Shown here: in pieces, positions 36,545 through 47,626 of the stretch
Numbering within the stretch: position 1 is the stretch's first letter
Layout: every line of letters starts with the position of its first letter
Assembly (NCBI GenBank): GCA_036971715.1
Contig: JAVHJL010000003.1
Span: 1,364,001-1,428,000, forward strand
From: Arthrobotrys musiformis
Taxonomy: Eukaryota; Ascomycota; Orbiliomycetes; Orbiliales; Orbiliaceae
DNA: 64,000 nucleotides
Reading direction: 5' to 3'
Program-made: the position numbers and the translations under genes
The notes under the pieces: model-generated
What the model saw: the letters and a program-made list of their open reading frames with translations, nothing else
What the model was told of the DNA's origin: nothing
Database searches by the model: none

Positions 36545-38042
36545 ATGTCTATCCCCCGTCTTACATTTCTCTACCCGAGCTTCTTGTCGACGGCGCGGGG
36601 CTGCGGGACGGCTTCCTGCTGTAAACATGCGGTTCGGACTAGGGTCGGCACATACCCGAGCCGGGCACAACGGTGCTCATTCACATCAATATCACGGCTT
36701 TCCAATGCTTCTAGGCCGGTAGCGACCCAGAGACGATGTTTGGGGACATTACAAAGCTCAATGACGCCGAGGAGGGATGATGCTGTTATTGTTGGTGGTG
36801 TTAGTGGTGGAGCCCCACCACCCCCACCATCGACAGCTCCTTCAGCCAAGAAGGCATCAGTGAAGACGGCTGAGGGCCCGGCAAAGGCGGCGAAGACAGT
36901 AGAAGGGAATGGTGAAGAGAAAGAAAAGAGTGCTGCGAAGCAGGAACCCGTGCCGACTGATAAACCGAAGGCGGATAAAACTGAGATCGGGATCAATTAT
37001 GTTCCGGAAAGCCAGAAGGATGCTTCGGCATTGGATGAGATAATGTCGATAAAGGAGCCGGAGAGTAAGGCCACACCAGCGGGCAAGAGTACAGGAGGCC
37101 AAGGGCCTGGCTCGTCAAGTAATTCGGGGAAGCAGCCGACTGCAATCCCTCTCGGTCCGCCGACGGAGCCTCTTATCAGCCCTACTCTAGCGAAACAATA
37201 TCATAACTTCGATACATACGCGATGGTAAAGCAGCTAGAGACCGGTGGGCTTACGTATGGCCAGTCGGTTGTTGCGATGAAAGCCATTCGAGGGTTGCTT
37301 TCCGTGAATTTGGATAAAGCGAAGGAATCGTTGGTGACAAAATCGATTTCGGAAAATGTAAACACTATTCGCGAGGTCTTTATTCCTAAAACGAATACTG
37401 ACAAAATTATATTGGTGCCATAGGAGAACTACCTCTTCCGAGCGGCCTGTTCCGAGCTGAAGACAGAAACAGAATTTGCTCGGCGCACAGCATTAGAAAA
37501 GGCAAGAATAGATCGGCTTCAGATACAGCATGACTATGAACAGCTTGAGCAAAAGCTGAATGAGGACTTGATGAACCTGAAAGATGAGGTATCAAGCCTT
37601 TTCAACGACAGGAAGATCGTAACACGGCAGGAACAGCGGGCCATGGAGGTCAAGATTCAAGAATTGAACTATAAGCTGACGGTATTGCTGAATGGCGATA
37701 TGAGAAGCGAGATCGAGGCTTTGAGGTGGACGACGACGAGGAGAGGTTTGGTAAGTAGTGTTAACCGTAAAAGTACATCTTTTGGAGTGTTATTCTAACA
37801 TTCTGTACAAGATTGCCATCGCAATCATAGCTGTTCTTGTTGTAACGCTCATCCGTTACACGAGCGTTCAGTCCCACGCAAGTAAAAAGGAGGCTGAGAA
37901 AGGAATAAAGAGCGAGAAAGGGAAAGACGCACTTCACCACGCTGCCGATGCAGGGTTGGTAGCTTCCCTCTCTTCCTCATTTAGAGATAGACCCGATGGG
38001 AAGGATAATGGTGATGGCGGGACGTTCGTATCGTTGGGATAG
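36545..38042 (+). CDS. DUF1640 mitochondrial coiled-coil protein (MCUR1/CCDC90, Fmp32-like)
   Basis: Inner-membrane protein of the family that includes human MCUR1/CCDC90B and yeast Fmp32, linked to the calcium uniporter and to cytochrome oxidase or proline metabolism. Three exons: 36545-37357, 37424-37750 and 37812-38042, giving 456 aa. After a basic presequence and a long Pro/Ala/Lys-rich insert, the conserved part starts at NFDTYAMVKQLETGGLTYGQ. Then come ENYLFRAACSELKTE, a coiled coil with LNEDLMNLKDEVSSLFNDRK, and a membrane helix IAIAIIAVLVVTLIRY with the short tail outside it. The disordered N-terminal insert (residues about 60-215) is longer than in yeast. Exact function in this fungus is not known. 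Confidence 0.88.
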
Positions 38043-38182
38043 AATGGAGTCACAAAGCTTACGTTTTCAGCAAACTTCCACGCCACTCTGAATGGAATTT
38101 CTTACCACCAGATACCTACCCACATAGAGGAATTAATTTCCCGAATTAGTAGGAGGGTGGTCTTGACAATCGGATACCCCGG

Positions 38183-39276
38183 CTATGACTCGCCAGCGAC
38201 GCCCTTCTTGCCTTTTTCTTGCGTCCTAAGGGACTCTTTCTCACCACCTCTATGATTGTGATTAATCTCGTCATCTTCGTCATCATCCTCCTCTTCATCT
38301 TCCTCCTCATCACTATCCTCGAACTCGTCCTCATCCTCATCCTCGTTGCCCGCTTCGAGTTCACCAGCCACAGCAGATGTAACCTCATCCCCAGCAGCTA
38401 TCTGCTCCGCTGTTACAGCCTTAGCCTCATCTAATTTCCGGTACCTACGCCAATCCGGATAAAAGTTAACCCAATATACCCTTATCATAATATATATACT
38501 CTGGCTTAGGAGAAACACATACTTTCTCAAGCTTTTCTTCCGCTTGCTAGCCTTCTTCTTTTTCTTGACCTCATTGATAACACTATTTCGACTCTGATCC
38601 CCCTTTTCAATGTCTTCGAGTTTAGAGGCGAGTAACTGGCGCGCTATCTTTCGATTTTGCTCGCGAGAGCGGGTGTCTTGTGATTTTACTACTATACCCG
38701 TGGGTATGTGGCGGAGTTGGACGGCGGAGGATGTTTTGTTCTTTTACGGATGTTAGCTGGGTGTATATGTGATTAGACTTACATATAAATGTATAGAAGA
38801 TAGAGTCTATCCTTTCATTGGTTCCTGCATGGGTATACCTACGACTTTACTTAGAGTTAGAAAGGAAAATAAATATAATCATTGATTGGAGTTTATACTT
38901 TTCTGGCCGCCTGGTCAATCAAAGAAGTATGTTTAGTCAAATTCATTTTTTTTTTTTAATAGGGTATACACCATGTGGAAGTATCGTACCCGGCCCGCTA
39001 GTACTCCAGGTACATGTATTAGTAAATGTACAACTTTGAATAAAATATCGATTGGGGAAAGGGAGTTATTTTTGGTTCATACCTCCCCTTCAAGAACTTC
39101 TCTTCGATCTCGTTCTCGTCGACTTTCGGCCTCGGTGGCATTTGCTTTTTACATAGTAAAGTTGTGGTGCTCAGCGAGCGGGTGAAGGTATATTCGCATA
39201 ACTTGAGCCTGCTCGACTGGAGCAACGAGCCTGTACTGTAGATACTTCGTAACAGCTTCGGGCACGCCATTCTCAT
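38183..39276 (-). CDS. Mitochondrial RF-1-domain release/rescue factor (MTRFR/Rso55-like)
   Basis: GGQ-containing peptidyl-tRNA hydrolase of the class that rescues stalled mitochondrial ribosomes. Exons on the minus strand: 39276-39083, 38997-38990 (8 nt), 38910-38899 (12 nt), 38740-38523 and 38444-38183. The leader is basic, then MPPRPKVDENEIEEKFLKG. The next two micro-exons spell SGPGGQK, then NKTSSAVQLRHIPTGIVVKS and DTRSREQNRKIARQLLASKL. A Lys-rich segment and a very acidic Asp/Glu tail follow. GGQKINKTSS is the family norm. Here the frame does not close between the third and fourth exons: two bases for the Ile codon are missing. Either an unseen splice choice or an indel is present. Family identification is firm, the gene model is not. 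Confidence 0.8.
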
Positions 39277-40215
39277 GTACCTTTGGCCCTTAATTTAGCG
39301 ATGACTCTGAAATTTTCCCTCAGCCTTGGAATTCAATACTTTGCTAGTAATATTCTAACGAAGGTATTGCGATATCGAAAATAAGAGGTCAATTGTAACT
39401 GGGGCTCAAGTCGAGAATATGCAGACTTCAAAGGGTGACAAATCATGGAAGCACGTACGGGACGAGTATCATGCAATGCAAGGACCTTGACATAGAATGT
39501 TTCCCTTATCTAACCATACTTTATTGGTACCACCCTTCGTGATGTCGAGGTACAAAAGTCAACGGAATACCCCCCTTGACCAAAATCACTCAAAACAAGC
39601 TCTTCTTGAGGAATACTAGTCCCTGATACTGGTCCCGTTTCCCTCCTTGGTTCGTACCTTTACTTTTATTTTGCAAACTGCACGTGCGCGTGTTCTTTCA
39701 ATTGAGGCTGTGGTTTGTTAGTGGTGAGTCCGTCTGGATGGGTTAATGTTACGCCAAAAGCCTGCTGGTACCGCGCTTGGCGGGGACAAATGTGGTAAAG
39801 TTATCCACAACGCACTTTACTCCATGCAGGAATATTTCGACCTGTTGGTTGGGAATCGAGGGTATGTGATACCAAGGAAGGGCTGAAAGGGGGGGGTTAC
39901 TTGTATAGAAAAGAACAAAGAAGGGGTTGACATTGTCCACGAAAAGGAAAGAATACGCTTCTTCGTATAAAGTGGTTAATTTTGGAGGCGGGAAGGCGCA
40001 GGAAGGCGCATGGAAATGTTGTACGAATGTATATCCTGGTACCCTCAAAAGCTTGAGTTCGAGGTACTGGTTTGTAGTCTAGGCACAAGCTTAGTATTTA
40101 ATATATATTGTAGAGACTTGCCCTTTTTTTTCATGAAGCTATACTTTCAAGTCCGATATCGATATTTTAATTATATATTGCAGTATACCAGAATATTTTA
40201 GTGGGTACAAGAACG
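39277..40215. other. Intergenic: divergent promoters of release factor and repeat protein
   Basis: No gene supported. The small minus-strand frame at 39749-40048 lacks conserved character. Sequence just before 40216 is AT-rich with ATATATTG motifs. Confidence 0.5.
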
Positions 40216-41697
40216 ATGCAAAACTCGTACCAACAAACTCCCTACAATGGGAACCAATCCTATATGGCAGTCCCGCCTGCGGGTACGGAGTCTCCAGGAT
40301 ATGCCGAATCAGACATCGAGAAATCCCCTCCAGCAGACTTTAACCCGTCGCCGAATTTCCAACGATCACCGAATAGAAACTCGATTTATCTCCCTTTAAT
40401 CAAGAGGAGAGTTGCGAAGAAGACATTTTGGATTGTGGTTGGCGTGGTGGCTGGTGTTGTAGTTATTGCGATTATTGTCGGTGTGGCGGTTGGGGTTTCA
40501 AATTCGAAGAACAATAATAAGGACGGAGGGAAGAGTGCTCAAGGTGCCAAAGGAGGGAAGAATGGAAGTGGAAGTGGGGGTAATGGATTTCCTTCTGGAA
40601 ATGGAGATGACGATGGAGGCGATGATACTGGAACTCCAGATGGTGGAAGTAGCTGTGAGTCTCTTCAAAAGGTCTTCAAAAGGTGATAATACTAACTGGG
40701 CCTATCAAAAAATAGCTACCGATCCTTGCCAGCGACTTGTCGATATTGGAGCACCGTGGAAGGATGTCAGTGACTGCCTCTACCAGCAACATCTGACCAC
40801 TATGAAGATCATTGATAATTTTGATGGCTCGAGTGACTATACCTACTACAGTGAGATTCTGACTCGACTTGAATCACTATACAATATCAGGAGGTTCTAA
40901 CATTGCGTATAGCTTACTACAACCCTTATGCTGCTAGTGGTTCCAGCGATAAAATTGCTGGGAATACGAAAAGTATCAACCGCAAGGTCAAACTAGTATT
41001 GGGACTTGAAAGGGCCGCAAAACTATTGCATGGGGATCCTTCGTCTTTTCATGGAAAAATTGGCGGAAGTAAAGCTGCTATTCGACAAGGGTTCCATCAT
41101 CCGTCTATGGGGGCTGTAGAGAAAGCGCTCAAATCACCAGGCGATGGTGCAAAAGCACCGAAGCAACCCAAAGTTGACGACAAGGCGGATGGGAAGTTGA
41201 ATGACAAAAAGCAGGGCAATCCGGACGGAAAGAAGGCCCCGAAACCGAGACCGACCAAAGTACCAGGAAAGTCAAACGAGAAGTCTCCTGGCGGTTCAGA
41301 TGAGAAGAAGGCGCCAAAGGCGACCCCGACGAAGGTACCAGGGAAGTCGAACGAGAAATCTCCTGGAGGTTCAGATGACAAAAAACTGCCGAAACCGACT
41401 CCAACCAAGGTACCTGGAAAATCAGATGAGAAATCCCCTGGCGGCTCAGATGATAAGAAGGCCCCCAAAGAGGAGCCAACTAAATTACCAGGAAAATCGA
41501 ATGAAAAGACCCAGGGTAGCCCGGATGAGAGGAAGTTGCCAAAACCCCAGAATGGACCTGGTCTATCAAATGAAAAGAGCCATGGAGGTTCGGACAGGAA
41601 GACTTCGAATGAGCCGGGCTTGAAGGCCCGTACAGTCAATGTCGAGGTTAACTCACTCATAGAGATGGTATACAAAGCTTTCGAACAAAAAGCATGA
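40216..41697 (+). CDS. Single-pass membrane protein with four 25-residue Lys/Pro-rich repeats
   Basis: Not recognised. Exons 40216-40654, 40716-40765 and 40891-41697 give 431 aa. The first intron is well supported (GTGAGT donor, TACTAAC branch). The cytosolic-looking N terminus (Tyr/Pro/Asn-rich) leads to one membrane helix, FWIVVGVVAGVVVIAIIVGV, then a Gly/Asn/Asp-rich linker. A short segment with TDPCQRLVDIGAPWKD follows. The C-terminal half holds four exact-length repeats of the type PTKVPGKSNEKSPGGSDEKK. The second intron is assumed so that the frame is kept. If it is retained, translation reads through a plausible SDCLYQQHLTTMKIIDNFDG segment and stops near 40900, so intron retention or a frameshift is possible. 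A wall-anchored or sensor-like surface protein is one guess. Confidence 0.65.
41251..41550 (+). repeat. Four tandem 75-bp coding repeats
   Basis: Units start at 41251, 41326, 41401 and 41476 and each encodes 25 residues beginning PTK(V/L)PGKS. A degenerate unit precedes (41176-41250) and a broken one follows. Length is exactly conserved while bases have drifted at third positions, which suggests selection on the protein. Confidence 0.85.
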
Positions 41698-43722
41698 ATG
41701 GCCTCCAGTTTGCAGTTTTACATTTGCATCTTTGATTAGTTTATTTGTTGGTTTAGCCAAGTACGATATTGTAAATAGATAGGGGTTAGCAGCTGCACCT
41801 TAAATTTGTTCTTTTATATATCTTTATTTTACTCAAAATTGTTCGAATATTGTGTTAACTCTAGCTATCCTTTTACTGGAAAATTTATCTATCGATTCTG
41901 GAAGATATAAGGGGGCGGAGAGATCTCAAGCATAGCCAAGGCTTCCTATTCATCTACGTACACCCAACATCAATATCCCTTTGCATTGTAGTTCCCCGCA
42001 TTCTTTACTTATAGCAAAGGAACTGTATATGTCTGTCCGCGGTTAAAGGCGGCAACCGAGTCATGGTATGACGGATTAATGGTCATTAAAACGGCCAGCC
42101 GCATATCATTACATACACGAACAAGATAATTTTCCCAATGCGGACTAATGGAATAGAGGATCGAGGAGGGATTGGTGGTACCAGGGATACAAGCTTTTTG
42201 TCAGGATCACCAACCGAGGATGTCTTCGGATTGAGGGGTCCCACTATGACTATTATCGATAGAAATTTGTAAATATCTCGGGAGGGGTTTGGGTGAGGGA
42301 AATAGGAATAGATCAACTGATTTTTTTCTCTCGCCGGGTCCATACATGTATCGATTCGAGATCGGATCGAGGAACGGTGAGATTTTGTCCATTTGAGCTT
42401 AGCTGGCTGAGGGGTAATTGAATTATAAAAAGAGGCCATTCCCCACGGTGAGGAATCTAAAGCTCTTGATATATTTCACAATATCGACAATTGCAATTGA
42501 CAACTTCAGATTTCGAATCCAGGATTTGATTGCTTCTGTATCGAATATCAAAGGTGCGTTCCAATTGATCAATTGTAACATGTTATGCGGGCACTTGGCC
42601 AAGCCCAAGCTCAACGTTAGCAAAATACAACAAGCTTGATCGATACTCGAATCGGGACTCAAATTTTATCCGAAAGCTTCCATATCTCGACTTCATTTGT
42701 TGCATCCGCTGTACCCCGACGAGTCCCTGTCGCATTTGATTGTCTCATTCTCTCGTGATCCTTTTTCCAGACTTCCCAGGTTTCCCCTTTTTATTTATTT
42801 ATATTTTATTTCATTTTTTAATTTTGTGATCTCGCACGAGGCTGTATACGCAATCGCAAACCCCAAGTTCCCATCCTGTTCCGAAGTTCCCACCCTGAGT
42901 CAACTCCGGTCGGCTTTGTTCTGGGGAGCCCTTGGTTTACCCCGCATTTCGCATCTGCCGTGACGTCTTAGCCTGTCGGATGCACGGGATCCTAGAATGA
43001 AAGGCTTGGTGCCAAGTTTCGCCTAGTGCCCTATGCAGCAGCGTCGAGCGCACTTGTGCAACTACGAACATGTACATGTACATACATACATACATGATGC
43101 ACATACTTTGCATTGTATCAATTGCATATGCTCTTAAGACTGCCAGAAACACAAGCAAGGGACCAGACCCTTCGCCGCGGAAGTTCATTCTTCTTAGTCC
43201 GTCGCGGCTTTCCACCGGAAGATATCATGTAACATTGAATGGTTCTTCCATGGTAGCTCGTCGCGAAAAGCAAGGGATCTAGCTCCAGGGATGGAATTTA
43301 TGTTGCACTCAATCGTTGTTAGCTTTGGTCTATGTTGTCATTCGTAATGGGCCATTTTGCGGCCAAATGCTTGCGATTGATGGAATTTCATTCGGACCCT
43401 TGAGAGTTAGCAACAGTCGATGTGTTCACAGGACGGCAAATGGCTAGGATCATGAGCTGACTTTTACCATCCATTGGCCGTCTGGTGCTGTCTACGGAAT
43501 TCCACATCTGCAGGTAGATATCAGCCGGATTGAGCATCCATTGTAGCCCGGTTTAGTGACAGCCAGTGCAGAGCAATTCAACCAGCCAATCAACCAACCA
43601 GCTCGTTACATATACTCACTCACGAAGAAGTATATATACCGGCCAACAGGACGTGGAATCCTTTCGATAGATACTTCTGTCTCCAGACTTCTCTTAGTAA
43701 CTTAATTCTCTAAATCTTCAAA
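41698..43722. other. 2-kb intergenic region upstream of formate dehydrogenase
   Basis: No gene supported. Short open frames (42086-42439, 42937-43215) lack conserved character. The last 200 bp before 43723 should be the formate dehydrogenase promoter. Confidence 0.5.
43631..43638 (+). promoter_or_regulatory. Probable TATA box of formate dehydrogenase
   Basis: TATATATA about 85 bp before the ATG, in GC-containing surroundings. The position suits a TATA element; transcription start is unknown. Confidence 0.5.
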
Positions 43723-45494
43723 ATGGTATCCCGAGCCACCGCACTTGCGCGTTGTTTAGCCAGACCGGCTTTCCAAGCCCCCAGATTGGGCGCCCGTGTT
43801 GCCCCACCGGCGTATCGACGGCCATTGCTGAACGTCCAAAGCAGAACACTAACAACAACTTTTCAACCTCAGGTCAAAGTTCTTGCTGTCTTGTATGATG
43901 TAAGCACTCAATCGGTGTCGGTTTTGCATTTTTAAGAGGTGTAGTGAGACAGCGATACCTAATATGATCTGTATGAATTTAGGGTGGAAGCCACGCAAAG
44001 GATGTCCCAGCTTTGCTCGGAACCACTGAGAACGAGCTTGGAATCAGAAAATGGGTTAGTTACCTGAATCTTTTTTGAATATGGGTTTGTCAATTGACGA
44101 GGCGGAATGCTATTAGTTGGAGGACCAAGGACACACTTTGGTCACCACATCTGATAAGGAAGGCGAGAATTCCACCTTCGATCGTGAATTGGTAGACGCC
44201 GAAGTTATCATTACTACTCCATTCCATCCTGGTAGGATACTTATTGGCCTTTTTTTTTTTACTTTCAAAAAGTATTGGGAGTAATACTAATTGTGGCTTT
44301 TATAGGATACCTCACCGCCGAGCGTCTTGCTAAGGCCAAGAATTTGAAGCTTGCTATCACCGCAGGAATTGGATCTGATCATGTGGATCTTAATGCTGCT
44401 AACAAGACAAATGGTGGTGTCACTGTCGCCGAGGTCCGTGGCCCATACGGTCAAAATATCTTAAAAATAATAGAGGTACTGATTTAGAATTGCAATAGGT
44501 CACCGGATCCAACGTCGTCAGTGTTGCAGAACGTGAGTCTCGTCACTAGGATCAGTTAAACTTGAGATAGTGCTAATGGGGTTACTATATAGACGTTGTT
44601 ATGACCATCTTGGTTCTGGTCAGGAACTTTGTCCCAGCTCACGAACAAATCAGACGGGGCGATTGGGAGGTTGCTGCTGTCGCCAAAGATGAGTACGATC
44701 TCGAGAATAAGGTCGTCGGTACCGTCGGTGTTGGCAGGATCGGAGAGCGTGTGCTCCGTAGATTGAAGCCATTTGACTGCAAGGAATTGCTCTACTTCGA
44801 CTACCAGCCACTCAGACCAGAGGTTGAGCAGGAGATTGGCTGCCGTCGTGTTGAGAGCCTTGAGGAGATGGTCGCTCAGTGCGATGTTGTCACCATCAAG
44901 TGAGTCTTCCATTGGTGAAAACGTATCAGAGGAGATCTAGAATGTAGTCACTGACGAATTCACTAGTTGCCCACTTCACGAATCTACATTTGGATTGTTC
45001 AACAAGAATTTGATCTCTAAGATGAAGCCTGGATCATGGCTTGTTAACACCGCTCGTGGCGCCATTGTTGTTAAGGAGGATGTTGCCGAGGCTGTTAAGT
45101 CTGGCCACCTTCGAGGATACGGTGGTGATGTTTGGGTATGTTAAACCCCGGATGTCGAATTCATATAGAAGGATGGCTAACATAGATTCGTGTGCCAGTT
45201 CCCTCAACCAGCCCCTAAGGAGCACCCATTGAGATATGCCCTTAACCCATTCGGTGGTGGTAATGCCATGGGTAAGTCTATCGTGTAATTTATATATACA
45301 GAGAATTAGGCTAACTTCTGATATCAATAGTTCCTCACATGTCCGGAACCTCTTTGGATGCTCAGAAGCGATATGCCGACGGCACCAAGGCTATCCTTGA
45401 TAGCTACTTGAGCGGCCGCCACGACTACAGGCCTGAGGATCTCATCGTTCATAAGGGAGATTATGCTACTAAGGCCTACGGCCAACGCAAGTGA
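43723..45494 (+). CDS. FDH: NAD-dependent formate dehydrogenase, mitochondrial
   Basis: Oxidises formate to carbon dioxide with NAD, detoxifying formate from methanol, oxalate or one-carbon metabolism. Nine exons: 43723-43899, 43983-44054, 44117-44231, 44306-44433, 44499-44532, 44593-44899, 44967-45135, 45199-45271 and 45331-45494, giving 412 aa. The first 45 residues are Arg/Ala-rich without acids and look like a mitochondrial presequence. Landmarks are VLAVLYDGGSHA, ITTPFHPGYLTAERL, AGIGSDHVDL, the NAD fold GTVGVGRIGERVLRRL, NCPLHESTFGLFN, and the active-site region FPQPAPKEHPLRY with PHMSGTSLDAQ. The 34-nt exon is small but every phase agrees. Complete and probably active. Confidence 0.97.
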
Positions 45495-45784
45495 ATTCAT
45501 GAAGGGTTTAGCATTTAAGATGTCATTTCTACGGAAGTCGTCGGTTCGGGATTTGCAAATGCATCAGGAGTTTAGCTGTTTCTTTTTTTTTTTTTTTTTT
45601 GCTCTCTCTCTTTCGCCTTTCAAAAAATTTAAAAAAGCAATAGGAGAACTTCTGTGGATTTACAAATTTTCAGTTGAATCTAGCCTACATTGTGGTAGTC
45701 TGCGTAAATGAAGATGACAGGTTCACAAAGAGAAAAAGAACACCCCTTTGAATCGTAAATCGAGATAGGATAAAACTGTAGACA
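45495..45784. other. Convergent 3' ends of FDH and SDR genes
   Basis: Short spacer with a run of about 19 T near 45582-45600. No gene supported. Confidence 0.5.
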
Positions 45785-47162
45785 CTAAATCGAGAGCGGG
45801 TTTCCCTCTTCTCCCTGCTCGTCGACAACGGCATTCGGAACATCCACGCTCATGGCGCACTCCAAAAACTCCTCAAGCTCCTCACTAACGGCTTTCATCC
45901 TCTCCTTAATACTTTGTACCCCGCCTTCGCCGTCCTCCCCGCCGTCCTCCCCGCCGACAATTATCCGACCGGGCGGGTTATCCTTACCCGCTACGGCCAT
46001 GATTACCTTCGTAGTTTCGGCAACTAAGGCCAATTGTGCGTTCGGCGTAAGACTCGGGTATCGCAATACTCGGGCAAATGGAGCGGCCACATCCGAAGAC
46101 ATGGGGTCCCCCGCATCCTTGGGCGTATTAACGCCACTATCAGTTTTTATCGTAACCTTCTCTAATAATCTTCGAACATCCCCCGCACCCATCTTCGGAG
46201 TTAAGTGTTCGTCGTCATCATCATCTTCATCATCATCGTCCCCGCTCACAACCCTGTCCTCGGCCTTGACTGTTTCCAGCCCATCAATCGGAACTTCTGG
46301 CGGTAAATGGACCGGATTTGTAAGAAGGTATGTCATAATCGAGGGCTCCACATTGGTTAACTTTATATTGAAAGGTGCGACTTCAAAAGCCAATGCTTCC
46401 GTGAACCCCTCGACAGCGTGGTGCGCTGCTGTGAGTAGTGATAACCCCGGTGTTCCTGTTTGGGCCGCCAGGCTTGTGAGACAGATGATATGGCCTCCGG
46501 TGCCTCTTTCTCGCATGTCTTTCACGACGGTTTTGACAATGTTTATAGTGCCGAAGTAAGATACTTCGAATTGTTCGCGGGCTTGCCATTCGCAGGTTTC
46601 TTCTATCGCGCCGGCGTAGGCTAAAACGGTGTATTTGGTTAACAATGAAATGCTCTCCTGTAATTTAAAAACACAAGTAAAATTATATCCTAGCCTTATT
46701 TTGACTTACTTTGACTTGTGCAGCTGAGGAGGATGTCTACACGACCAAATGTTGAAATTGCATGAGCCAAAGCGGCTTGACACGATGTAAGGTTTCTAAG
46801 CCAACCCCCATCAGTAAAAATTATAAAATATACATCGAACTAGAGAGTACCTACTTCGTGCTCAAGGAGACCACTAAACACGCAGAACCTCCCAAACGGC
46901 TCAGAATACCAACGTCTAAACTCCTGATCTCGGGCTCAACGTCAACCTTCGAACTTCGTCTGCCCTTTGCGTTGTCTGCTGTTGCATTTTTGTCGCCATT
47001 CTGGGAGTCCTTCCAAGCCGCGTAATCCTCTGCTGAACAACCTGCAACGATGCTATCGCCATTGCGGAGGGCTTGTCGTGCAATTGAGAATCCCAAAGGC
47101 GATGTTGCAGAGGTTATCAGCCAGATTTTCCCAGAGGCTGGGGTGGAAGACGATGGAGACAT
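45785..47162 (-). CDS. Degenerate short-chain dehydrogenase/reductase, probably non-catalytic
   Basis: Rossmann-fold protein. Three exons on the minus strand: 47162-46855, 46795-46710 and 46620-45785, giving 409 aa. The order of SDR landmarks is kept: KIWLITSATSPLG, ISTFGRVDILLSCTSQ, YAGAIEE, GGHIICLTSLAAQTG, AVEGFTEALAFEVAPF and LTNVEPS. Three sites are altered. The TGxxxGxG cofactor motif reads TSATSPLG. The YxxxK dyad falls in SLLTAAHHAVEG, where Tyr and Lys are replaced by Leu and His. NNAG reads TYAG. The catalytic Ser may remain. An acidic Asp/Glu loop (GDDDDEDDDDDEH) and an acidic C terminus are additions. The start ATG is the first in frame. A regulatory or structural role is likely; function unknown. 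Confidence 0.8.
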
Positions 47163-47626
47163 GACATCCCGCAACCTCCGGGGTTAACGGTTCGAGAATT
47201 AAATTTAATGTCGTCTTGATGTGATAGTAATATGTTAAGAGATTAAGATATAGATTCCCTTTGAAATTCGAGAATTGGTGACATTTTAAATATTTTTTTT
47301 CCTTAGAAGAATCGCTTTACAAAACGTGCAAAGAAGCACCCCTGTTTCGAATATTTCGACTAGATTCGACGACTGCTCTTCTTGTCATTGGGGAGTTAAA
47401 CAACTCAGTTTGCGCGAAAAATTACAACAAAATCTAGCATTGCATTTTACTCATTTTCCTATCAACATTCAAATTCTGTATTCAAAGAATCTATCGAAAC
47501 TGAAGCCTCAGGGTCGCCTGTAGTACCCACCCTACCTCGCCTTTGTCCTTATCGTAGGTCTTGGGTCTGTCCTGAGTATTGGTAGGCTTAGACGGCTTAA
47601 TATCTAAAGCTCCCGGGGTCGACATC
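47163..47626. promoter_or_regulatory. Divergent promoter region of SDR and ELP5
   Basis: 464 bp between divergent starts, AT-rich in the middle. An open frame upstream of 47627 is in frame with ELP5 but starts only with TTG. Confidence 0.4.

Noticed and set aside
41097..41675. 192-codon minus-strand open frame with repeated GxFxSxxPPGDFS
   Set aside because: It is the mirror of the 75-bp coding repeats, whose Lys/Pro reading fits splice signals and a membrane protein.
45852..46559. 235-codon plus-strand open frame
   Set aside because: It is antisense to the SDR gene and Ser/Pro-rich because it mirrors acidic and Gly-rich codons; the opposite strand carries the SDR family blocks.
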